In this document: positions 1 through 8,379 of the stretch, piece after piece
Position numbering within the stretch: the stretch's first letter is position 1
Layout: the number at the start of each line of letters is the position of its first letter
Assembly (NCBI RefSeq): GCF_003463065.1
Contig: NZ_QSCM01000004.1
Coordinates: 165,770-229,769 of the forward strand
DNA length: 64,000 nt
Direction: 5' to 3'
Origin: Blautia sp. OF03-15BH
GTDB lineage: Bacteria; Bacillota; Clostridia; Lachnospirales; Lachnospiraceae
Notes under the pieces: model-generated
Seen by the model: the letters and a program-made list of their open reading frames with translations, nothing else
The model's database searches: none
Told to the model about the DNA's origin: nothing
Made by a program: the position numbers and the translations under genes

Positions 1-238
1 CAATCTTGGCATCGGTTCCCACCTTGGTTCCATAAAGTCTTGCCGGAATGACCTTTGTATCATTGATAACCAGGCAGTCACCCGGATTCAGGTAATGAAC
101 GATTTCCTTAAAAATATGATGCTGGATCTTTCCCGTATTCTTATCCAGAACCATCAGTCTGGATGCGGAACGGTCCTCCAGGGGATCCTGGGCGATCAGT
201 TCCTCGGGAAGATCATAATAAAAATCTGATGTTTTCAT
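1..238 (-). CDS. queA: S-adenosylmethionine:tRNA ribosyltransferase-isomerase (QueA), N-terminal part
   Basis: This is the first 79 codons of QueA; the rest lies beyond the window edge. QueA transfers and isomerises the ribosyl group of SAM onto 7-aminomethyl-7-deazaguanine in tRNA, giving epoxyqueuosine. The fragment begins MKTSDFYYDLPEELIAQ and contains DPLEDRSASRLMVLD and the GDCLVINDTKVIPARLYG stretch, both hallmarks of the QueA N-terminus. It starts at the ATG at 238, 17 bp after the histidine phosphatase gene, so it is probably the last visible gene of the pheS-pheT-phosphatase transcript. The identification is secure; nothing can be said about the C-terminal half. Confidence 0.93.
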   Translation of the reverse strand, partial: MKTSDFYYDLPEELIAQDPLEDRSASRLMVLDKNTGKIQHHIFKEIVHYLNPGDCLVINDTKVIPARLYGTKVGTDAKI

Positions 239-255
239 TTTTCCTCCAAAAACAG

Positions 256-864
256 TTAAAACGTACGGTTTTCATAGATCAGAGAGGGCTTGCCGTTTTC
301 TACACGGATCAAGGCTACACTACAGTTTTTCGGAACACCTCCATGCCAGAAATCTGCCATATCAAAGCTTCGGATGCTGTTTAAGATCCCCCGTGTGGCA
401 CAGCCGTGGCTGGATACCAGGACTGTTTTGTCCTGAAGTTCCGGCCGGTGCATGATGTCTTCCATAAAGGCCTTTGTCCTTGCACCAAGTTCTTCCAGGC
501 TTTCTCCTCCCGGAGGCGTCTGGTAACGTTCTGGATGTTCAAAAAATGAATGGAACTCCGGATCCGGAATGCTGTAATTATCCTTTCCGCAGGTCAGTCC
601 TTCGTAAACGCCAAAGCTGATCTCCTGGATCCTGGCATCTTCGATCACAGGAACTTTCCGCTCTCCCAGAAAAAGAGCAGCTGTTTCTTTTGCCCTTTTT
701 AACGGACTGGTGAACACCAGATCAAAGGGCACTTCGCGGAAAGCCTTCCCCGTCCTGATCGCTGCCGCTCTTCCTACTTCATTTAAGTCTGTATCAGAAC
801 GACCCTGGAGCCGTTTTTCAACGTTCCAGGATGTCTGACCATGACGAATCACATAAATATCCAT
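256..864 (-). CDS. Histidine phosphatase family protein (phosphoglycerate mutase-like)
   Basis: A 202-residue cytoplasmic phosphatase of the histidine phosphatase (dPGM-like) superfamily. The catalytic RHG motif is at residues 7-9 (IYVIRHGQTSWN), and the second catalytic histidine is in SSHG near residue 153. The arginine of the SPLKRAKETA helix and the glutamate of the ISFGVYEGL segment complete the phosphate pocket. Members with this length include cobalamin-pathway phosphatases, broad-specificity sugar phosphatases and phosphoglycerate mutases. No cobalamin genes are nearby, so the substrate is unknown. It lies 11 bp downstream of pheT and 17 bp upstream of queA and is probably co-transcribed with them. 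Confidence 0.9.
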   Translation of the reverse strand: MDIYVIRHGQTSWNVEKRLQGRSDTDLNEVGRAAAIRTGKAFREVPFDLVFTSPLKRAKETAALFLGERKVPVIEDARIQEISFGVYEGLTCGKDNYSIPDPEFHSFFEHPERYQTPPGGESLEELGARTKAFMEDIMHRPELQDKTVLVSSHGCATRGILNSIRSFDMADFWHGGVPKNCSVALIRVENGKPSLIYENRTF

Positions 865-875
865 TTTGTCTGTCC

Positions 876-3293
876 TTACTGACGAAGCTCGATTCCCATA
901 GAGGAAAGACCATTCAGGATCTTCTTCATGGCTGTATTGATCTCATTCTCTTCCAGTGTCTTATCCTTGGCACGGAATACCACAGAATATGCCATGGATT
1001 TATAACCAGCCTTGATCTGGGAGCCTTCGTATACATCGAAAAGCTGATAACTTTCGAGGATCTTTCCACCACGCTGAATGATCATATCCTCGATATCACC
1101 TGCCAGGATCTCATGAGGAACCACCATACTCAAGTCTCTGGTTACAGCCGGGAAACGGGCGATTCCGGTGAATTTACGGTCAAAATCTGCGTATTTGACC
1201 ACAACAGGCATATCCAGAACAGCTACATATGCTTTGTCACCAATGCCGTAATTATCTGCCACCTGAGGATGGATCTCTCCAAGATAACCCATCACCTCTC
1301 CATGATAAATGATATTTGCCTGACGCCCCGGATGCAGGAAGGTTTTTCCTGCCTTGGGATCATAACTGAGCTTGCCGCGGATGCCTGCTTTGGAGAAGAA
1401 CTCCTCTACCACACCCTTCATCACATAGAAATCACCTTCACCATACATGCCAAGTGTAAACTGGACACGCTCGTCCGGCAGCTCGGTCAGCGGAAGAGAC
1501 TTCGGCAAGTAAACCTTTGCCAGCTCATAGAGGCGGACATTTTTATTTCTGTGGTTATAGTTGAACGCCAGGGAAGACAGCATGCCATGCAGAGGCAGCG
1601 TTCTCATGACGCTGAAATCCTCTCCCAAAGGATTGGAGATCACAACGGTCTTACGGAGTTCACTGTCTGCCGGGATCAGAAGCTTGTCAAATACCTTCGG
1701 GCTCTCGAAGGAATAGTTCATTGCCTCAGAGAAACCGGAGAATTCCGCTACATCTCTTGCAATCCCCTCGATCCGTGTCTCAAAAGGAAGCTTACCAAGG
1801 GTAGCCTCTCCTCTCGGAAGGGTGGTTGGGATATTGTCATAGCCATAGAAACGGGCAACCTCTTCTGCCAGATCTGCCATACGGAACAGGTCATGACGGA
1901 AGGTCGGAGCAATGATCTCTCTCTTCTCTGCATCATAGGCAAGATCGATCTTTTTGAAATAAGCCAGCATATCCTCCTCAGAAACATCGGTTCCCAGAAG
2001 TGCATTGATGCGCTCCGGCTGGAACGGGATGCGAACCGGCTCCTTTTTCTTTGTATATACATCCACCATGCCGCCGACTACTTCACCGGCGCCCAGCTCT
2101 TCAATCAGCTGGCAGGCACGATTGATCGCAGCTTCTGCATTGTTGGGATCCAGACCTTTTTCGAATTTACCGGAAGCATCCGTACGGAGACCGATCCTCT
2201 TGGAAGAAAGACGGATATTGGTTCCATCGAAGCAGGCAGCCTCAAACAGCATCGTTTTTACTTCATCCGTGATCATGGAGTTTTCTCCACCCATGATACC
2301 TGCGATGCCGACTGCTTTCTCACCGTCACAGATCATCAGGACGTTCTCATCCATCGTACGTTCCTGACCATCCAGGGTCACAAATTTCTCATTTGCTTCC
2401 GCACGGCGTACCACGATCTCATGGCCTGCCAGCTTATCATAATCAAACGCATGCATGGGCTGACCATACTCTTCCATGACATAGTTGGTGATATCTACGA
2501 TGTTATTGATCGGACGGATTCCGGTAGCAGCCAGTCTTCTCTGCATCCATACCGGTGACGGAGCGATCTTGATATTTTTTACGACTCTTGCACAGTAACG
2601 CGGGCAGAGATCGGTATCTTTGACCGTTACCTTCACATAATCGTGAACATCTTCACTGTTTCCGGTAGCAGTTACTACAGGCGGCTTGAATTCTTTGCGG
2701 AATGTAGCTGCTGCCTCACGGGCAATACCAATCACACTGTAACAGTCTACACGGTTGGAAGTGATCTCATACTCGAAAACCACATCATCCAGTCCGAGTG
2801 CTTTTACGGCACTCTCTCCTACCACTGCATCCTCCGGGAAAATGTAAATACCATACTCCGGAGCTTCCGGATACATCTCTCTGGTAGAACCCAGCTCCTC
2901 AATGGAACACATCATACCGTAAGAATCCACGCCACGGAGCTTTCCGCTTTTAATGGGAACACCTCCGGGAGTTTTCTTTCCATCATGTCCGCCTGCCACA
3001 CGGCCGCCGTCCAGAACAACAGGAACCTTGTCGCCTTCATGCACATTAGGGGCACCGGTAACGATCTGAACCGTTTTTTCTCCGACATTTACCTGGCAGA
3101 TGATCAGTTTATCTGCATCCGGGTGACGCTCAATGGAAAGGATCTGTCCGATAACGATCTTATCCAGGTCTGCGTCCAGTTTCTCAAAAGTTTCCACTTT
3201 GGTACCGGTCAGCGTCATGGCATCCGTATATTCCTGCGCTGTCACATCCAGATCCGGTACATATGCCTTAATCCAGGAAAGTGATGTATTCAT
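876..3293 (-). CDS. pheT: Phenylalanine-tRNA ligase beta subunit
   Basis: An 805-residue beta subunit of the (alpha-beta)2 phenylalanyl-tRNA synthetase, full length for the bacterial family. It begins MNTSLSWIKAYVPDLDV, has an EMAP/OB-like tRNA-binding domain at about residues 40-155 (GQILSIERHPDADKL), then the B3/B4 editing and B5 domains, a catalytic-like core, and the C-terminal FDX-ACB anticodon-binding domain (about 710-805, beginning near FPAVTRDLSMVV). It proofreads Tyr-tRNA(Phe) and binds tRNA. It follows pheS by 16 bp, the usual operon arrangement, and should share the Phe T-box control upstream of pheS. Confidence 0.98.
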   Translation of the reverse strand: MNTSLSWIKAYVPDLDVTAQEYTDAMTLTGTKVETFEKLDADLDKIVIGQILSIERHPDADKLIICQVNVGEKTVQIVTGAPNVHEGDKVPVVLDGGRVAGGHDGKKTPGGVPIKSGKLRGVDSYGMMCSIEELGSTREMYPEAPEYGIYIFPEDAVVGESAVKALGLDDVVFEYEITSNRVDCYSVIGIAREAAATFRKEFKPPVVTATGNSEDVHDYVKVTVKDTDLCPRYCARVVKNIKIAPSPVWMQRRLAATGIRPINNIVDITNYVMEEYGQPMHAFDYDKLAGHEIVVRRAEANEKFVTLDGQERTMDENVLMICDGEKAVGIAGIMGGENSMITDEVKTMLFEAACFDGTNIRLSSKRIGLRTDASGKFEKGLDPNNAEAAINRACQLIEELGAGEVVGGMVDVYTKKKEPVRIPFQPERINALLGTDVSEEDMLAYFKKIDLAYDAEKREIIAPTFRHDLFRMADLAEEVARFYGYDNIPTTLPRGEATLGKLPFETRIEGIARDVAEFSGFSEAMNYSFESPKVFDKLLIPADSELRKTVVISNPLGEDFSVMRTLPLHGMLSSLAFNYNHRNKNVRLYELAKVYLPKSLPLTELPDERVQFTLGMYGEGDFYVMKGVVEEFFSKAGIRGKLSYDPKAGKTFLHPGRQANIIYHGEVMGYLGEIHPQVADNYGIGDKAYVAVLDMPVVVKYADFDRKFTGIARFPAVTRDLSMVVPHEILAGDIEDMIIQRGGKILESYQLFDVYEGSQIKAGYKSMAYSVVFRAKDKTLEENEINTAMKKILNGLSSMGIELRQ

Positions 3294-3309
3294 TTTTATT
3301 CTCCTCCTA

Positions 3310-4332
3310 TCAGAACTGTTTCAGGAAACGAACATCGTTTTCATACAGCAGTCTCATGTCATCAATCTCATATTTCAGAAGCGCGATACGCTCCAGACCT
3401 ACACCAAAAGCAAAACCGGTGTATTCCTCCGGATCGATGCCGCACATTTCAAATACATGGGGATGAACCATACCACAGCCAAGGATCTCGATCCAGCCGC
3501 TGCCTTTACAGAAACGGCAGCCGCTTCCGCCGCATTTGAAGCAGGTCACATCCATCTCGGCACTGGGCTCTGTGAAGGGGAAGTGATGCGGACGGAATTT
3601 GGTCTTTGTCTCCGGTCCGAAAAGCTCTTTTGCAAACTCTGCCAGGGTTCCTTTCAGGTCTGCAAAGGTGATGCCTTTATCTACAACCAGTCCCTCGATC
3701 TGATGGAAGGACGGAGAATGTGTCGCATCCACCTCATCCGAACGGTAAACACGTCCCGGTGAAAGCATACGGATCGGCAGCTTGCCCTGTTCCATGACAC
3801 GGGCCTGTACCGGGGAAGTCTGGGTACGGAGCACAATGTCTTTATTGATATAGAACGTATCCTGCTCATCCTTTGCCGGATGGTTTGCCGGAATATTCAG
3901 CTTCTCGAAATTGTAAAGGTCGTACTCTACCTCGGGACCGTCCATAACCTCATAACCCATACCGACAAAGATCCGCTCAACCTCTTCCAGGGCGATATTG
4001 TTGGGATGGCGATGTCCCATGTTGATCTTCTTGGCAGGAAGGGTCACATCGATGACCTCTCTCTTCATCTGCTCCTCTCTGGCTTTCTCCTCCAGCATTT
4101 TTTTGGTCTCTTCCAGAGCTTTCTCAATAGAAGCACGGGTGTCGTTCACCAGCTGTCCCACAACCGGACGCTCTTCCTGTGCTACATCTTTCATACCTTT
4201 TAAAACAGCAGTCAGCTGTCCTTTTTTTCCAAGAAATGCCACACGGACATCGTTGAGCTTGTCCAGATTGCCGGAAGCCTGAATCTGTTTGATCGCTTCT
4301 TCTCTGATGGCCTTCAACTGTTCTTTCATCAT
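3310..4332 (-). CDS. pheS: Phenylalanine-tRNA ligase alpha subunit
   Basis: A 340-residue catalytic alpha subunit of class II phenylalanyl-tRNA synthetase, full length. The N-terminal coiled coil (about 1-85) is followed by the class II core: motif 1 around the GHRHPNNIALEEVE stretch, motif 2 around SPGRVYRSDEVDATHSPSFHQ, and motif 3 FGVGLERIALLKY near the C-terminus. A GAGAATTC Shine-Dalgarno region precedes two adjacent ATGs (4332 and 4329), and either may be used. The gene lies directly behind a T-box leader with a UUC specifier, so transcription should rise when uncharged tRNA-Phe accumulates. Confidence 0.98.
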   Translation of the reverse strand: MMKEQLKAIREEAIKQIQASGNLDKLNDVRVAFLGKKGQLTAVLKGMKDVAQEERPVVGQLVNDTRASIEKALEETKKMLEEKAREEQMKREVIDVTLPAKKINMGHRHPNNIALEEVERIFVGMGYEVMDGPEVEYDLYNFEKLNIPANHPAKDEQDTFYINKDIVLRTQTSPVQARVMEQGKLPIRMLSPGRVYRSDEVDATHSPSFHQIEGLVVDKGITFADLKGTLAEFAKELFGPETKTKFRPHHFPFTEPSAEMDVTCFKCGGSGCRFCKGSGWIEILGCGMVHPHVFEMCGIDPEEYTGFAFGVGLERIALLKYEIDDMRLLYENDVRFLKQF

Positions 4333-4385
4333 GATGAATTCTCTCCTTTATTTTTTCTGGGGTTTTGCGACAACTTCCTGATACA

Positions 4386-4640
4386 TAAAAAAAGCTTCCT
4401 CCCAAAAAGGGACGAAGCTGTAAAAGTTCCGCGGTACCACCCGATTTTCTGCCAGAAGGCAGACACTTAAAATGCTTAACGCGCATGAAACGTCTCTCCC
4501 TACTGAAACTTCAGGAGAAAAGCTCCGGTGTGAAATTCGGATCATTCAAGGAACCCGGAAAAGCTTTCAGCCGCTGACTCTTCCTCTCTGCTGGAAATGA
4601 ATCTCCTACTTGTCACCATCACAGCCTGTAACACTGCAAA
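4386..4640 (-). ncRNA. T-box riboswitch leader, phenylalanine type (UUC specifier)
   Basis: This is the leader of pheST. The conserved T-box core GGGTGGTACCGCGGAAC lies at 4426-4442 on the minus strand, followed by a rho-independent terminator at 4386-4420 (AGCTTC...GAAGCT stem then a run of T). Upstream, the Stem I specifier region reads GAATTTCACA, giving the codon UUC for Phe in the position where the other two T-boxes in this window show CUC and UGG. Uncharged tRNA-Phe should stabilise the antiterminator formed by the T-box core. Confidence 0.93.
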
Positions 4641-4641
4641 C

Positions 4642-4671
4642 ATTCTATCTCATAAGGATCGGTTTTGTCAA
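4642..4671 (-). promoter_or_regulatory. SigA-type promoter of the pheST T-box transcript
   Basis: On the minus strand there is TTGACA (4666-4671), an 18-bp spacer and TAGAAT (4642-4647). The -35 box overlaps the last codons of the upstream BrkB/YihY gene. Confidence 0.75.
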
Positions 4672-5489
4672 GACCTCTTCCCCGTTTTTTCTTCCAGGAT
4701 CACATTGAGCATGGCACCAAAAAAAATCAGCCACATGCAGAAATACAGCCAGAGCATCAGCATCACTACCGTGGTCAGGCTTCCGTAAATGCTTACCGCT
4801 TCCGTACGAAGCTCCAGATAAACAGAAAAAGCATAGGAAAAAAGAGACCAGCTCAGCGCCGTCGCTGCCGCTCCCGGAAGCTGGCTGCGGAATTTTCTCC
4901 GCCTGTTCGGCAGAAAGGTATAGATTGCAGCCATAAGAAGACTCAGGGCAATGATCGTACCGGCTGTACGGATACCGATCAGCATATTGGAAAACTTCTG
5001 GAGTACGATCAGCCTTTCAATCAAGACATCATGCACTCTGTTTCCAAAGACAAAGAGCACCAGAGACAATACGAGTGCCAGCAGAATGATCACCACATAA
5101 AATCCGGAACGGATCCGGCGGAACAGATAATTTCGAGTTTCCTGCAGTCCGTTCACAGAATTCAGCCCGTTAGTGATCGCCAGAACACTCCGGCCACAGG
5201 CCCAGACAGAAGCCACCGCACTGAGAGAGATCACAGTGGTGGATTTCACATAGATCTCAGAAACCACATCCTCCACAAGTCCCTGGAAGGAAACCGGTAA
5301 GATCTGCATCAGAAGCTCCATCACGTCATTTTTTGTCACTGCCGTATACTGAAGCAGCGTCATAAGCAGCATGATAAAGGGAATAAAACCCATGATAAGA
5401 TAAAATGCTGACTGGGCAGCATAGGCATCCACCCGGGCTTTACTGATTCTTTTTGATAAAGCTCTGATCTCCTGTATCCAACGTATCAT
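4668..5489 (-). CDS. YihY/BrkB family integral membrane protein
   Basis: A roughly 273-residue polytopic inner-membrane protein of the YihY/virulence factor BrkB (UPF0761) family. After a charged N-terminus it carries the family motif AYAAQSAFYLIMGFIPFIMLL, then about six hydrophobic segments, including WACGRSVLAITNGLNSV (a conserved family patch) and the final LTTVVMLMLWLYFCMWLIFFGAMLN. I place the start at the ATG at 5489, which has a GGGAG site about 10 bases upstream; an in-frame ATG at 5507 is also possible. The 5' end overlaps the 3' end of the SpoIID-like gene by about 50 bp, implying coupling. The molecular function of the family is not established. Confidence 0.9.
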   Translation of the reverse strand: MIRWIQEIRALSKRISKARVDAYAAQSAFYLIMGFIPFIMLLMTLLQYTAVTKNDVMELLMQILPVSFQGLVEDVVSEIYVKSTTVISLSAVASVWACGRSVLAITNGLNSVNGLQETRNYLFRRIRSGFYVVIILLALVLSLVLFVFGNRVHDVLIERLIVLQKFSNMLIGIRTAGTIIALSLLMAAIYTFLPNRRRKFRSQLPGAAATALSWSLFSYAFSVYLELRTEAVSIYGSLTTVVMLMLWLYFCMWLIFFGAMLNVILEEKTGKRS

Positions 5490-6864
5490 GAAGTTCAATC
5501 TCCCCATAGTAATATTTCAGTATTTCCAGAAAGGTTTTCCCTTTCTCTGCCATTTTTCTGGCGCCATTCTGGCTTAAACCACGGCCATGGCCATAACCGC
5601 CTCCGATGATCTCATAGCCCAGAAGCGATTCCCCTTCATAAGAAGGCACAAGATAAAAGAACGCGCTGGGAAGCATCCCAAGCTCCGGAGCCGCCTCGCC
5701 GTTTTTCAAATTGACCCGCAGATCTCGGGGGTTTAAAAACTTCCGTATGGCGTACTCGCCTTCGATCTTTGCATTTCCCGTACTGCCTCTGATCGTCAGT
5801 ACGGAAAGACAGCCGGAACTCTCTCTTTTTTCCGGGATCAGCTCCGTCACGCTCCCGATCTCCCCATATCCTTTTTCTGCTGCCCGCTCAGTCAGCTGTT
5901 CCACCGGAAAATACACGTTCCAGCGATACCAGGGTTCATCTTTTTCATAATCGCTCTCATGCTTTACCGAAAGAAAAGAGGCAAAGACCGGCTCCAGGGA
6001 AAGATCCTGATCCATACGGATCCCGCAGGAGGTTGAATAATAAAGGGCATCCACCAGTTCCCCGTTTTCTGTCATGATCTGTCCCCTGGTCTCTTCCGAC
6101 GCCTGCCTGGAACGTTCGCTTTCCGGCTGGTTGTTATAGACCTGATAAGAAACGCTGTCGTCCACATCTGCCGGAATCCCGTCTTCCATCCGCAGGACTT
6201 CCATCTGCTTCACTGCATACGTCCGGGCACAGACTGCCTGCGCCTTCAGAGCCTCCAGAGGATAGGAAGAAGGCATTTCACTGGGAATGACTTTCCGGAT
6301 ATACAATTCCAGAGGCAGCTCGTTGACGACAAGAAATCCCTCTTTTCTCCGCGAAATCGTAAGAGTCCCTTCAAAAAGAGGATCCTCATACCCTCTTTTC
6401 AGCCCAATCAAAGCAAAACAGCCGTCTTCCTCTCTGCCTTTCAAAAGCACACTTTCTCCTTCTTTCAAAGAAGAAGCAGCAGAAAAGCGAAGTTCCTCTT
6501 CTTCGTCCAAAGGCTCTTCCCGCCCTTTTTCACAAAGAACCGCTTCCTTTTTGCAGAGGATCCGCACTTCCTGATGATAAAGCTCCGCAAAATCATCCGA
6601 CCGGATCAATACTCGGATCCGGCCGGCCTGTTTTTCTGCTTCTGCAGCTTTTTCTGTATGTTGCTCTGTTTCCGTCTGACGTGCAGTCTCTGTCGATCGT
6701 TCCGACAGATCCGCTTCCTGACCGCTCCCCGCTTCTTCCTCTGTCGCTTCCTGTCTTTCACCCAGATAGACCGTCTGCGAGATCCGCTCCAGCCTGCAAA
6801 AAAATGCGGCACTGAAAAGCGAGACTGTCAAAAATACTCCTTTTTTCCATGCCTGTCTCCCCAA
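5440..6864 (-). CDS. SpoIID/LytB domain-containing protein
   Basis: A 474-residue protein with an N-terminal membrane anchor or signal (about residues 7-24) and a charged, low-complexity Glu/Lys-rich linker (about 40-85). The SpoIID domain includes LPLELYIRKVIPSEMPSSYP and LKAQAVCARTYAVKQM, and ends with GGGYGHGRGLSQNGARKMA. SpoIID proteins are lytic transglycosylases that cleave glycan strands stripped of stem peptides during engulfment and related remodelling. This copy is longer than classical SpoIID at the N-terminus and is not next to spoIIQ or spoIIID, so it may be a paralogue rather than the sporulation enzyme itself. It is co-directional with the BrkB-like gene. Confidence 0.9.
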   Translation of the reverse strand: MGRQAWKKGVFLTVSLFSAAFFCRLERISQTVYLGERQEATEEEAGSGQEADLSERSTETARQTETEQHTEKAAEAEKQAGRIRVLIRSDDFAELYHQEVRILCKKEAVLCEKGREEPLDEEEELRFSAASSLKEGESVLLKGREEDGCFALIGLKRGYEDPLFEGTLTISRRKEGFLVVNELPLELYIRKVIPSEMPSSYPLEALKAQAVCARTYAVKQMEVLRMEDGIPADVDDSVSYQVYNNQPESERSRQASEETRGQIMTENGELVDALYYSTSCGIRMDQDLSLEPVFASFLSVKHESDYEKDEPWYRWNVYFPVEQLTERAAEKGYGEIGSVTELIPEKRESSGCLSVLTIRGSTGNAKIEGEYAIRKFLNPRDLRVNLKNGEAAPELGMLPSAFFYLVPSYEGESLLGYEIIGGGYGHGRGLSQNGARKMAEKGKTFLEILKYYYGEIELHDTLDTGDQSFIKKNQ

Positions 6865-6949
6865 AACCGGTACTCCTTTCCGGTCAAAGCAGTTGTTCCG
6901 CCCTGCCTTTTACATGTATATCCGGTTTTGGCAAAAACATGCACCCAGA

Positions 6950-8005
6950 TCACTCTGCGTGGAATTTATAAACGGTAACGGTATCGTAAACCTCGCCTGC
7001 CTTCAGGATCGGGCTTACAAAATTCTCATGATGGATCGCATCTGGACAATACTGAGTCTCCATAGCCAATCCACTTCTCTTCACATAAACAGCACCATTT
7101 TTTCCTGCGGGGCCGCCTGCCAGGAAGTTTCCGGAATAAACCTGCATAGCCGGAAGATCCGTGAAGACCTCCATGACACGACCGCTCTCCGGATCTTTTA
7201 CACTGGCAACCTTACGAAGCGTTCCATCGTAATGGTTCAGCACAAAGTTATGATCGTAACCGCCACCGATCGTTATCTGCTCATAAGGATCACAGATGTC
7301 TTTTCCAAGTAATTTTTCTGTACGGAAATCAAGCGGCGTTCCTTCTACCGGACGGATCTCGCCGGTAGGGATCAGATCGTCTCTTACCGGAGTGAAATTG
7401 TCCGCATCGATCCATACCAGATGATCTTCCACAAGCTTTCCGCTGTCCTGCCCATGAAGATTGAAATAACTGTGGTTTGTCATATTCACCATGGAATCCT
7501 GATCACAGGTACCGTGATAATGGATCTTCAACTCATTTTCCTCTGTCAGAGTATAGGTCACGGTCACTTCAAAGGTTCCGGGAAAGCCCTGATCCATATT
7601 CGGGCTTACGAGATGGAAGCGCACACTGTTCTCCTCTTCCAGAAGCTCCATATCCCACATCCGGCGGCTGTAGCATCTGGGACCGCTGTGGCAGACGTTC
7701 TCACCTTCATTTTTCTCCATAAAGTACTCTTTTCCATTGATGGAAAATTCTGCATGATCCACGCGGTTTCCGCATCTTCCGATACTGGCTCCGAGATATG
7801 CGGTTCCTTTCTCATAATCCAGCACATCATCATAGCCCAGTGCCACATCTTCTGTATGTCCGTCCTTATCCGGCACATTGACACTCACCAGAGTGGCTCC
7901 GTAATCCAGAACCTCCATGGACATCCCTTTCTCATTGGAAACTGTGACCAGATGTACCACTTCTCCATTTGAAGTCTTTCCAAATACGCTTTTTGTCATT
8001 CCCAT
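6950..8005 (-). CDS. galM: Aldose 1-epimerase (galactose mutarotase)
   Basis: A 351-residue cytoplasmic enzyme that interconverts alpha and beta anomers of galactose or glucose. Family signatures are visible: the N-terminal LDYGATLVSVNVPDKDG, the substrate-loop sequence LGASIGRCGNRV, the catalytic-histidine region NHSYFNLHGQDSG, and GGYDHNFVLN. The C-terminus has the FCPDAIHHENF-like patch (here YCPDAIHHENFVSP) with the catalytic glutamate earlier in the GLAMETQ stretch. Length is normal. No gal or lac operon is adjacent, so it is probably a stand-alone housekeeping copy. Confidence 0.95.
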   Translation of the reverse strand: MGMTKSVFGKTSNGEVVHLVTVSNEKGMSMEVLDYGATLVSVNVPDKDGHTEDVALGYDDVLDYEKGTAYLGASIGRCGNRVDHAEFSINGKEYFMEKNEGENVCHSGPRCYSRRMWDMELLEEENSVRFHLVSPNMDQGFPGTFEVTVTYTLTEENELKIHYHGTCDQDSMVNMTNHSYFNLHGQDSGKLVEDHLVWIDADNFTPVRDDLIPTGEIRPVEGTPLDFRTEKLLGKDICDPYEQITIGGGYDHNFVLNHYDGTLRKVASVKDPESGRVMEVFTDLPAMQVYSGNFLAGGPAGKNGAVYVKRSGLAMETQYCPDAIHHENFVSPILKAGEVYDTVTVYKFHAE

Positions 8006-8117
8006 AGCCGAAAAATCCCCTTTCTCAGATGTAAATTCCAGAAATCCTCCCAGTACAGTAACTGGTTATAAATCCTTTCTATTTTACCATATTTTCCGAA
8101 ATATGTACATCAGAATA

Positions 8118-8152
8118 TAAAAAACCGCACAAGGTATTCTGCCTCATGCGGT
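8118..8152 (-). terminator. Rho-independent terminator of the putative 6S RNA
   Basis: The minus strand has an 11-bp stem ACCGCATGAGG/CCTTGTGCGGT with a 7-nt loop, followed by six T. Confidence 0.85.
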
Positions 8153-8345
8153 GTAAATTCTTTAAAATATCCCAAAATGCCGTTTCCCGTATTTTGAGTC
8201 CTAGCAGAGCTAGGGGGGCAACCGCAGGTACGATCTCTGTCTTCCGTTCCATTATGACGGCATGACATCGAAAGACCAATATAGGAATCCCATGACAAAA
8301 AAATGTAGGTTCAAAATAATAGGATTATCGCACATCTCAGGATAT
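8118..8345 (-). ncRNA. ssrS: Structured small RNA, probable 6S RNA (SsrS)
   Basis: A free-standing transcription unit of about 225 nt between thrC and galM, with its own promoter and terminator. The 5' end (ATATCCT) pairs with GGGATAT near the 3' end. A second helix pairs TATTTTGA with TCAAAATA perfectly. A long irregular apical hairpin follows (GGTCT/AGATC, GTC/GAC, CCGT/ACGG). On the 3' side of the open centre sits the small hairpin CCTAGC-tct-GCTAGG. A long rod with a central bubble and a 3'-side mini-hairpin is the known 6S architecture, which mimics an open promoter and binds SigA-RNA polymerase. Identification is by structure, not homology. The alternative is an unrelated leader RNA for galM. 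Confidence 0.68.
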
Positions 8346-8350
8346 ACCTT

Positions 8351-8379
8351 AGTATACCCCAGACTGTGTTCAAATGCAA
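8351..8379 (-). promoter_or_regulatory. Promoter of the putative 6S RNA
   Basis: On the minus strand there is TTGCAT (8374-8379), a 17-bp spacer and TATACT (8351-8356), placing the RNA start near 8345, exactly where the closing stem begins. Confidence 0.75.

Noticed and set aside
831..2558. A 575-codon open frame on the plus strand opposite pheT
   Set aside because: It is a mirror of a highly biased real gene; no ribosome-binding site, Cys/His-rich nonsense composition, and no domain.
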